Shown here: piece after piece, positions 33,301 through 45,300 of the stretch | Layout: each line of letters starts with the position of its first letter | Numbering within the stretch: position 1 is the first letter of the stretch | DNA from: Symsagittifera roscoffensis | Lineage: Eukaryota; Xenacoelomorpha; Acoela; Convolutidae | Length of the DNA stretch: 64,000 bases | Assembly: GCF_963678635.1 (NCBI RefSeq) | Contig: NC_087069.1 | Location: 41,346,831-41,410,830 of the forward strand | Reading direction: 5' to 3' | Notes under the pieces: model-generated | What the model saw: only the letters and a program-made list of their open reading frames with translations | What the model was told of the DNA's origin: nothing | Database searches by the model: none | Program-made: the position numbers and the translations under genes

Positions 33301-36300
33301 TTCAAAATTTAAAATATATCACAATTTTCTTTGACAAAAACTACTGAACACTACTTAAAAAGCAGTCGGAACTTTCACGGCTCTGCTTTGATATACGCAG
33401 TTTTGAAGAGGCAACGGCTTATCGTACTAACGGCTTTAGCGTACTAACCAAGTAACTCGTGAAAAAAGGAAGTAAATTATTTTGAAGACACTTTACCGAG
33501 TAGTTCTTGAAAAAACATGTAACTCTTTCTAAATTCGAAATGTCTTCTCCGCACTGACCTTGACAACATTGATGAATATCTGCACACATAGCAGCAGAAT
33601 ATCCTGATCAGCTACCGATCTACAACAACGCTCCATTAATTCAATCAACACGCTTGTCGGATTAGCACACTCATTGTCACTATTCGGTTCTGGAGATCGA
33701 ATGGCTGAATGATTCTGATGGTGATGATGATGGTTCGGATGGTGGTCAGATCCGTTGGTTAAGGAAGATCTATCGCTTACAGTTGCAGTAGTGAACTGGA
33801 TACAGCATGCTTCACTCCAGCGAGTACACACTTCTGAAATTTGAATGATTTAAAGTTCCACAGAGAAAAAATTATCACATTGATTGTGGGGTATTGATAT
33901 CTGCACTTAGTATTAGTATCAAACAACAGTACATTAGGACGACAGGAGAAAACATTACTATAATACATTACGCTGCGCTTGCGTAAAGACAGTAAATCTG
34001 CCTTTTTCTGATTGGTTATATTTTCGTACTAACTAGGCTCATCGTGAAGCTTAATTTTCACTGTTTGTTTTTCTTCTGATTTAATTGAAGTTTACCAAGA
34101 TGGCGTTTTTTACGCTTTGTCGCGTGAAAATCATCACAATGGTATCTAGATCTACAGCTAAGCGGAATGTGGAAAGCTCCCATGGTTTTCATTTTGCTTT
34201 TAAGTCAGCAAACTCTTATGGACGTCTTAACGTTTCTCAACAACAGAAGACTTTTTTTTATGAAATCGAGAATCTGCTTCGAACTAATTTTTCTCTTCGT
34301 CAAATTGCAGAGGTGCAAAATTTACAGTCGAAACACTTGTTTTCGAAACACTTGAGGAGCTATGGAAAAGTAAATAAGGTCCCAACACGATATGTGCTCG
34401 TTGTCCTTATTTACTTCAACGTTGTCCTTATTTACTTCAACATTCACTTGTTTTCGAAACACTTGAGGAGCTATGGAAAAGTAAATAAGGTCCCAACACG
34501 ATATGTGCTCGTTGTCCTTATTTACTTCAACATGAAAACATGAATTGTCCTTCAACATGAAAAGCCGACTGAAATCAACAGCTAGAAATCAGTCGGCTTT
34601 TTTTGCTCTTTTTTCATTATTTTCGCCTTTGATCTTTTTGACCTTCAAACATTAAATGGAAATTCTCTAAAAACAAAAATACAGTCGTTTAGATAGAGAT
34701 TAGTCTGAACTAGAAAATTTATTCGAATAAAAACAAAACATCCGTGCATTATATTATCGAACCCTAAAATTTGGAAAATTCCATACATGCTCTATTCGAA
34801 AATCTGTATTGAAAAACCGAATTTGGAAAAAGAAAAAGACAGTTACAGAAAAACGATTTAGTAGAAAAAGAAATTATAGCTTTTCAACAGAAAAGAAAAC
34901 TGTTTTGCAGAAAAATTATTTGACAGAAAAAAAAAATTTTTTTTTTGCAGAAAAAAGTTATTTCTAGCAGAAAATATTTTTCAACAGAAAAACAGGTAGT
35001 CATTGCTTGATCTGGACGGCAATTTATTTCGTCAATTCAATTATTTACTGGGAACTGATCACAGTCTCTTCCCCTTCTGGACGGCAATTTATTTCGTCAA
35101 TTCAATTATTTACTGGGAACTGATCACAGTCTCTTCCCCTTCAACTGATTGTACCCCGCATCCTGATCGAGCCACTTTCAACTCATCGTTCGCCCAGAAT
35201 TGGCATAGCGAAAGAAAATAGACAGCCAGAAATCAACAGCTAGAAATCAGTAGTCATTGCTTGATCGAATCAGACGAGCGAACAAAATAAATTTGGGAAA
35301 GGAGAAAAACGTATATTTGCAGAAGAAAGTTATACAGCAGAAAAAAGGAAATTATTTTGCAGAAAAAGATAGTTATCTCAGCACTGTAATTAGATTATTT
35401 AGCAGAATTACAGGATCTGAAGTCATTATCAAACACTGTACTTCCAGTTACCAGTCAGTTGCATCGATTTTAACCATGTCAAGCAAAAAACTTAGCCAAT
35501 AAGAATTTAATGGACTTCAAAAATCAGCATTATACAAGATTTACTCCGATTTGTACGACCAGAAGGAAGATTATCGTAAAACAATGGAGTTTATTGAGAA
35601 AACATCGGAAGCAGACAAGGATGGCAAACTACAGTCAACATCGACGAAAGCAAAAGAAGTATCAAAAAATGTGAGAAACTTTTCGCCCTATCCTGTACCA
35701 GAGGAGTGTGTAAACTTGATTTTGGGTTCAAGTATAATTGATAGGGTAAAAACTGAAACTTTCCCCAATGATACGATTGTTCATGCATACAGGGGTAGCT
35801 CCACTGAGGAAAAAATAAAAGTCCTTGACCAATATAGTGAAAAAAAACTTAAGTGTGTGATAATCCAAGATGGGACAAACTCCATCTTAAAAAAATTTAC
35901 TCAACGATTGATGAGTTTAGCGCCAAATATGAAGAACTTATCGCTTTAATAACTGCAAAATTTTCACCAGAATCGATTGTTATTTGCAAAATACCACCAA
36001 TACTTAACAATGATGATGCTAATGACAAAATTGATCATTATAATCGTTTTCTGAATGAAATGTATGGTTCGACGACGGGATTTGAGGTGCTAAATCTAAA
36101 CTCAAACATCAAAAGCTTGGAGAGCTATCAGAGTTTATATTTTGACACTATACACCTGAACGATGAATTAGGTATACCATTCTTGCGCAATTGCCTCGGC
36201 TCATACGTGTTCAAACACTCAAGTAAACTCCCGAGGGTAAAACCAGCCCCTGATTATACTGGAAAAGCAAATTCCAACCAAAAATCGCTTTCCAATTATC

Positions 36301-39300
36301 AACATAAAAATGTTTATAGGTCTACCAATAGACCCTATAGTAACGATCGCATGCACCCATATGGCCGACAAACTGGTCATGGCCGACAAACTGGTCAAAA
36401 TAATTTCAACAACAACTCATGGGGCTGTGATAATAATTATAACCATAATCTGAATCGTAACCAGCAGTCATATAACTACTCGCAAGGTTTTCATTATTAA
36501 GTAATGCTAGTTCAGACTATCTTTTTGATAAACGACTGTTATTTGTAATTTTAACTATATTTGTTCTACAAAGCGATATGCTGTTACTTTTTGCCTTAAC
36601 TAGCATATCTGTCATCAGCTTCTGCGAAAGCGATCAATTCGTAGCTTATGCGGTACTGAATAAAAGAAAAGGAAAGTATCTTTTTCCATGGGTTGCCACA
36701 ATATACTCGAACAAACATTATTGCACTATACTTAATAATATAAGCTATTACTATTACAGTTATTATATAAAAAATACAAGCAAGACTAATAAAAAACAAG
36801 AAAGGTCCCTTCATAAAACTCTCCTAACATCAGGGGATATCCACCCTAATCTAGGACCATTCATGCAATTCAGTCAAATAAAGAAAAAACTGGAAAACTA
36901 CAACAACAACTTAAAAGTACTACATCTTAATTGTAGAAGCTTAGCTAGAAAGCGTTCAGATCTCAAACAACTTATCAAAACTTTTAATGATAATACAATT
37001 TTCGGATTTTCCGAGAAATGGTTCAATGATACAAATGACGATAAACTATGGGCCATAGACAATGACAAACATAAGTTGTTCCGATGTGATAGAACTTATG
37101 AATCAAGTAAAAAATTGAAGGGTGGAGGGGTCATGTTACTGGTTCCTAAAAAGTTAAACCCAAAAGTAAGACATGACTTAAACAACATGCACAAAAAGTA
37201 TGATAGCATCTGGATAGAATTTAAAACCGGACTCAACAAAAATGATAGAACCACTCTATTAAACCTGGCCTACAATCCTAATAGAAACAACAAAACAGAC
37301 TTCTTAGAAGATCTAGCCAAATCAATTGACCATGCACAGTCATTTAATTCAAACCTAATTTTACTAGGAGATTACAATCTCAACTATCTCAACGAAGACG
37401 ACAAACAGTCTTTAGATACAATCCTAATACCATATAATCTGGACGTCACTAACAAATTAACACCTACTCACTCAAAAGCACTAATTGACTATATTATCAC
37501 CGACCTAGGCATAAAAGATCTAACAAATAATTCAATAGTATTCACACCACCAATTAAGACCGACCACCAAGCAACAGCATTCATTACAGAACTTAAGCTG
37601 AACAACAATGTAAAACCAATCAAACGTAAAATATATGACAAATCCAATTACTCCAATTACAAATTCAAACAAAAACTATCAGCTATAAATTGGAGAAGTT
37701 TCTATAGCAATAATAATCCCGAAATAATGCTCGACATCTTCACATCTAACATTGCTGACACCATTAAAGAATGTGCCCCACAGAAGACTATTTTCATTCG
37801 CAACGACAAACCAAAGGTAAACTACGAAGATGATAAATTTATTTCCCAACTGTTTAACTCGAAAAAAAGCGAACGCGAAAAAGGGAGTATAATAAACGAT
37901 ACAAGAAACTCAAAAAAATCTTCCAACCTCATTCCATTACTTAGAAACTCCTTCGGCGATTTCATAACCAATAATTTACAGATGGCGAACCTGCTAAATT
38001 ACAAGTTCTCAACTCTTGGATGCTTTTATGAGAAAAATTCAAAAATCAGGCAAAGTCCACCGACTTCAACATGCAAAATTCGAAATAATAAATTTTCATT
38101 CCGATTCATCACATCAGCTGAATGTAAAAAAGAAATACATAATTTAAATTGTCAAAAGGCACCAGGTCCATCCAAAATTCCAGCCTGGGCAGTGAAGGAT
38201 GGCTGCAATGAAATATACACACATCTGACATTTCTGTACAATGAGTTTTTGAAAAACAAGACATATCCTTGCAAGCTCAAAAAAGCAATTGTCACACCAA
38301 TATACAAAAAAGAAGATCCAGAACTGCCAGAAAATTATAGGCCTATCTCTATAACTGGGGCTCTTTCAAAAGTTTTTGAAAAATTGTTATATAAACAAAT
38401 CAACGAATATCTGATATCCCAAAAATTACTAAGTAATACCCAATTTGGGTTCAGAACATCATATTCAACAATCGACGCTATTCTTTATTGCACTGAAGCA
38501 TTCAGAAAAGCAATAGACAACAACAAAACTAGCATGTTCCTTACTGGATCTCTCTAAAGCATTTGATTCTATTGATCATACTTATCTTAACCAAAAACTA
38601 AAAGGGTTAAATTTTTCCGAAGAAGCTATAGAAATGATCAATTCCTTTATCACCAACCGAAGTCAGAAAACAATTGTTAACAACACCGAATCCGATTGGA
38701 TTACACTTGAGCAGGGTGTCTCACAGAGCACTGTCCTTGGCCCTCTAATATTCAATCTCTACATTAACGATCTCAACAAACAAATTGACAAAACATGTAA
38801 AACAGTTCAATATGCGGATGATACATTACTATTCTGTGAAAATAACGATCCACAAAAAGCTATTAAAGCACTCGAAGCCAATTGCAGTCTATTGTCAAAT
38901 TATTTTTTAGAACACTCACTTCAATTGAATGCAAAAAAAACAGAACTCATCGTTTTCAGCAAAAAACATTCAAGGAAAAACGATGAAAAGTATACTATAA
39001 CTCTAGATAAAATAATTGAGGAAAAAACCAATGTTAAATACCTAGGAGTAGTTTTAGATCAATTTCTCACATTCCAAGATGAAATCAAAAATATTCTCAG
39101 GAAAATGGCATGCGGAATAAAAACACTTCAATCAATCAAAAAGCCATTGCCAGTGAAAACAAGACTCTTGATAATGCATGCACTGGTAATTAGTCATTTG
39201 CATTACCCAGCAATTCTTTTAAGTGGAATATCCGCTAACCTAATGATATCTCTGGAAAAACAATTAAGCTGGGCAGTAAAAACTTGCTGCGATCGTGCAA

Positions 39301-42300
39301 AATACAACTCATCTTCAGACTTGAAGCTAAAACACAATATATTACCAGTAACAATGTTTCTGGACTATAAAATATTATGTCACTTTTGGAAAATACAACA
39401 TCAATTATTGCCAGCCTATTATAACATTGAGTATGATAACCACCAAATAGATATTAATACAAGAAACAAAAAATTATATTTCGGCGACAGATACCATGGG
39501 CAATACATAGACAATTCCTTCTTTAAAAAGTCCGTCATAATCTGGAACAAACTAACAGATGATAAAGTCAACTTTAAAGACATAGTAACATACAGAAAAG
39601 CAAAGATAAAATTCAAAAATTATTATTTATTATTATTTAAAGAAGACCCCTCTGTGGCAACTCATGGTAAAGTTTCATGGAAAAGCTTCAAGTTTATATA
39701 ATAACATTTATTTACCAACCATCTTGAAGCTCTCAGGTGAAAAGTAATCATCGATAATTGTAATCGAGTTTGTTTTGTTTATTGTTATTGTAACTATGTG
39801 TATCTAATGATGTTATAATATTTTTATGAACTGATAGGAAAAAAACAGAAAACATTTGACATACACTTGTGTATTGAAATTAATTTCGATGTGCAATTAA
39901 AGTGTTTTTTTTGTCAGTAGATGACAACATTTATCAGCCAAGAAAAATAACCTAAAGAATTGCATGAAACTCTTAAGCAACAACAAACCAGCGATTCTCC
40001 GTAACGAGCAAACCTGCTTATATAGTGGTATTTTACCTAGTGGATAAATGGTCTTAGGAAATAACTCAAGTAACTATTATTTGAAATTGACCTGCAAACG
40101 CACGAATTCGGTTGTGTAATGCTCATCCGCAAAACCGATGACTCGAAATTTCTCAACGAACAACAAAACTAACTTACCAATATCAGACAGCACCGGTATG
40201 ATTTTAGACACCATGTTCAAGTTCAACAAATTGGCTAATCCAGTTGCCATTCTAGCCCTCAACGGGAGACTATCTGGATCCAGACTTCTTAGGTTGGAGT
40301 AGATTTCAGAAAGACGGCGCTGTTTCTTTTCTGCTTCCGTCGGCGAATGGCAAGAGACGGCCACTACATGGTCGATGTTATGTTGTTGTTGTTGTTGATG
40401 ATGATGATGATGCTGCTGCTCCGAGTTGTTGTCCGGTAGTTCGGGAACCCTGTTTGCACTTCGAGTTCTGTAACCTCTCCAGATACTCTGAAGATTTAAG
40501 AAAAAAAAATCAGAACTGTGTTAGCCATCAATGAATGATTAATGTCAGCAAAGAGAGAATAAAAAATCTTGCTTTAGAAAAACTAGCGATCCCATGTCCG
40601 TTTATCAATAGGCTTGCAAAAAGTTCGTTTCTGATCAAGCTATAAATCAATGAAACTTTGAATTAATGTCAAATTATTCCAGATCGTAACACAAATTTTG
40701 AATTTTTCGAGGCAAGCTACTCATTTAAGCAATGTAACCTTGAAAATAATACAGGCTGGCAAAGCTTATATGAGCACACCATTCAAGAGATTAAAATTTT
40801 TTATGTAATATCTTTCTCAAAATCGCTTCGCAGCTAGTAAATTTTTCTGAGCAAGTCATTCAAGGGCTAAAGAATTGAAAATGATTTCTAACCATGAATC
40901 AATTTGCGCAGGCCAAACAAGCCTTGTAACAATTCAAGTTATATCATTGTGAATCGATTCGAAAAAGTTAAAAATTTCTGAGCAAGTGATGACATTTTGA
41001 ATTAATGTGTTCTTTCAAACCTTAAATTGATTTGCAAGAAGCTAATTTTTCTGAGCAAGCCCAAGTGATGCAACTTTGAATTTTTCAAATTACTCCATAC
41101 TGCGGATCGATTCCCTAAAATCTTTTTTAAGCAAGACAATAAAACGATGAAGCCGTTAGATGGTTCAAGTTAAGTCATGTCTCAAATTGATTCGTTCAAA
41201 CTTTTTTTCTGAGTAAGCCATTTCAGCAACAAAAATTTGAATTATGTCAAATTATTTCAGAGCGGATCGGTTCAGAAAAGTTTATTTTTTCTCAGCAGGC
41301 CAATCGAGCACTGAATCTTCTCAAATCGGTTCATAATCAAGATAGTTTTTCTTAGTATGCCAAACAAACTTTGAAAGCCAAACAAACTTCAGGTAATTAT
41401 AAAGCGAATCGATTTGCATAACGTCAACGTTTTTCACCGCAAGCTATTCCGGCAACATAATTACTAATCAAGCTAGTCAAGTGATGAAACTTTTCGCCAT
41501 ATTTTGTGGAAAAAAATACATTGTCCAAAGTTCCTCCCCACTTAAGGGTTCGGACAAAAAATTGAAACTCTTTCAATACTTACTTGAATCTTGATAGCAG
41601 CTCTCAGTTCTGTTCTCCTTTGTATATATCCTTCTTTGTTATCCGTGTAAAACTTCCAAATAACTTTAACAGCTTGTTTCATTTTGGGTAGATTGAAATT
41701 CTTTCTAACAATGAATCCACGACATGCGCTTTGAATTTTTATAACTGACTTCATTTTTGTTTCCAATTCAATTTTCAGATCTTTGCATTCTTTGTAATTT
41801 CGGTATGCTCTTTGAATTGTGATAACGTTTTCCCTGAAATACTCTAAATCCCTCCGTAAACAGTACCCGCGCCATAGACGTTGTATTTTCAGGGCCGACC
41901 GATGTAACCTGGTAGTGTAATATCTCAGCAACAATTTACCTCGAACTTTTCTGAATTTTCTTTGAATAATAATTGCACTTCGAATTTCCACAAACGACTT
42001 TTTAACAGGTTCGATAACCGAGCACATTCTTTCGAATTTCTTCCGAGCTATAAATTTTCGAACACAATTCTGCGCCAAAACGACCTTTTCCAAATAAATC
42101 TCATGTTCATGAAGCTTATCAGCTTGTTTATCGCGAAATATTCGCTGTATCTTCATACAAGCTGATTTCAATTTCAGGAAGTTCCGCCTCTGTAAATTAG
42201 ATCTAATCTTCGCCTGAATAACAATTGCTGCTTCAGTTCTTCTTTTCAACTCCTTTCTGAATAAATATCCCCTAACTAGGCTCTGTAACTGAACAATTTT

Positions 42301-45300
42301 CTCTATTTTTAATCTGTAATTTCGTCTTGCGACGCAAATTTCCCTTCTGGCTCTGTACCATGAGGAAATTACATTAGCTGATAATCTTCGGCGTTGTTGA
42401 ATTTCAATGTTTCTTTTTCTTGTAAAAAATGCGCGGACAGCTCTCTGAATTATAATTGCAGCACATTTTTGAACTATAAATCTATTCCTTGTCTGTTTGG
42501 TATTGATGTAAGAGCGAAGACCTTTTTGAATCAAAATCGCTGCTTTTTCTTCTGTATTCTTTCGTTCTGCAACCATTTCCTGATTTTTCTTCTCTCTCAC
42601 CAGGTTCAAATAAAGTCTCGCGGCTTTAATGGATTTATAATTTCGAAACGCATTCTGAATCACAACCGCAGCTCTGCGTTTTGCAATAAATTCATCTCTT
42701 GCCTGTCTTGATTTTAATAAACACTTCAAGTAATCCGCAATTTTATAAGCTGCTTTCTCTTCGACAAAATATTTCAACTGGTCGCTATATGAACCCAAGC
42801 TCTCCAAATTTTCAACTCCAGAATTTTTAACAGCGTTTAGGTAATACCTGTATAAAGTATCGCCCGCCCTTTTATCGTCAAATAACGAAGAACGCTCCAA
42901 ATATCCCCTAGCAAAAGCTTGTATATGTAACGTCATTGATCTGAGCCTAAGATACTTAATACGCTGCTTCCGCCCTCGCCACCAGGTCTGTATTTTATGG
43001 GCACTTTTTTCAAGTTCAATTTCCATTTGGTCACTTTTTTGTCCACTTGCATTAGAAGTAAACCCTTGAACTTGCCTTCTTTCTTCAAAAATTTCACCTC
43101 CCATTTGTTCAGTATTTTGATCACATTTGATAGCCACTTGAGTACTTGCTGCATGTACTTCACTAAATAATTCGCCATTATTTTGTTCACCTGTAAGAAT
43201 CAAAACATCTACTTTAGTTCTTTTTTCAGAACTATAGACACCCATTTGTTCAGTATTTTGATCACCTTTGATAGCCACTTGAGTACTTGCTGCATGTACT
43301 TCACTAAATAATTCGCCATTATTGTTTTCACCTGTATGAATCAAAACGTCTACTTTAGTTCTTTTTTCAGATTTATCACCAAACATTTGTTCAGCGTTTT
43401 GATCACCTTTGATAGCCACTTGAGTACTTGCTGCATGAACTTCACTACATAATTCGCCGTTATTTTGTTCACCTGTAACAACCAAAATGTCTACTTTACT
43501 TGTTTTTTCAGAATTATCTCCACCAATTTGTTCAGCGTTTTGATCAACTTTGATAGCCACTTGAGTACCTGCTGCATGAACTTCACTACATAACTCGCCG
43601 TTATTTTGTTCACCTGTAACAACCAAAACGTCTTTTTTAGTTCTTCTTTCAGAATTATCACCACCAATTTGTTCAGCGTTTTGTTCACCTTTGATAGCCA
43701 CATGAGTACTTGCTGCAAGAACTTCACTACATAATTCGCCGTTATTTTGTTCACATGTAACAACCAAAACGTCTTCTTTAGTTCTCTTTTTAGATTTATC
43801 ACCACCAATTTGTTCAGCGTTTTGATCACCTTTCATAGCCACTTGAGTACTTGCTGCATGAACTTCACTACATAATTCGCCGTTATTTTGTTTACCTGTG
43901 AGAATCACAACGTCCACTTTAGTTCTTTTTTCAAAATTATCACCACCATTTTGTTCAGCGTTTTGATCACCTTTCATAGTCACTTGAGTACTTGCTGCAT
44001 GAACTTCACTACATAATTCGCCGTTATTTTGTTTACCTGTGAGAATCACAACGTCCACTTTAGTTCTTTTTTCAAAATTATCACCACCATTTTGTTCAGC
44101 GTTTTGATCACCTTTCATAGTCACTTGAGTACTTGCTGCATGAACTTCACTACATAATTCGCCGTTATTTTGTTCACCTGTGAGAATCACAACGTCTACT
44201 TTAGTTCTTTTTTCAGAATTATCACCACCAATTTGTTCAGCGTTTTGATCACCTTTGATAGCCACATGAGTACTTGCTGCATGAACTCCACATAATTCGC
44301 CGTTATTTTGTTCACGTGTAACAACCAAAGAGTCTTGTGAATTTTTGTCAGAATGATCACCACCCATTTGTTCAGTATTTCGATCAAATTTATTAACCAC
44401 TTGAGTACTTGCTTCATGAACTTTTTCACTACATATTTCGTCGGAATTTTGATCACAACTACCAGTTAACCCTTCAACTTGAGTACTTTTTTCACAAATT
44501 TCACTACCATTGGCAACTTTTTTCTCTTTTGCGCTCGGTTTTCTTCGTAATAACGGCGACGATTTTATTGCAGATTTGAAAGATTTTTTGGTATCTGTTT
44601 CTTGAGTACCCGTTTTTTTCCTTCTAACTGACGAAGAGTTTCTTAAAACAACGCCTCGCCAATTTGGTTCAGTTTGAACAATTTTTGGCTGTTTTTTCAA
44701 CTTGCTGTCTCGCGTATCTGGACTCCCCGTGTCCGAAATAGTCCGAGAAGCCGCTCGCTTTGTCGCCGACTTGTTAACAGGCTTTGACTGACTTGAACTC
44801 GGCTGGACCAGAATATTTCTCTCATCACATTCAATTTCTTTTAACTTTGAATAAGTACTGCCTAAAGTACTTTGCTGATGATTTTGCTTTTTGTTCAGCA
44901 TGGGCGATTGCGTAATGGGTTTTAGCACTCCTCGTGATATTGATTTCACCGGTATTTTAGGTGCCTTGGTCCAAATCGCAATTCGCTGAAAAAAAGAACA
45001 GGAGTTATTGAAAGCTATGTTCAAAATTTCATTCTCATTATAAACACAAAGGCGAAGCGGAGTTTCGAACCATTTGCGATACAACACAAACTTAACATGT
45101 CACGCTAGTCGATAAAAAATCAGACGAAAAATCAGTGAAAAATCTTTGAAAAAGGTCGAAAAGTTTGTTTCGATTAGCATATGTTCATTTTGAGGCTAGT
45201 TGAGACAACTGCCAGAGCTGAATAAGCATCGAAAAAAAATTTACGCAGCGGTAACTAAGCCGAAAATACGTGCGCAGACACAAAATGTCCGGAAGAAATA

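Larger units (their letters stand above)
34990..39850 (+). mobile_element. CR1/L2-like LINE inserted antisense in ASPM intron 5
   Basis: A two-ORF non-LTR retrotransposon: ORF1 (35476-36500) has an SGNH esterase-like domain, ORF2 (36578-39701) has an apurinic-type endonuclease and reverse transcriptase. ORF1 plus SGNH domain plus the HLNCRSL endonuclease start points to the CR1/L2 group. The 5' region (34990-35475) has cagaaaa-rich low complexity and a 65-bp duplication. The 3' UTR ends near gataggaaaaaaacag at about 39845 without a poly(A) tail. One premature stop and two single-base indels show this copy is inactive but young. Borders are uncertain and no target-site duplication was found. 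Confidence 0.88.

Noticed and set aside
34560-34601. Rho-independent transcription terminator
   Set aside because: The shape fits (perfect stem plus T run), but the window is clearly animal nuclear DNA and the hairpin arises from local sequence duplication.
43040-44445. CRISPR-like or non-coding satellite array
   Set aside because: Units have no spacers, keep a single reading frame in multiples of three, and lie inside an ASPM exon.
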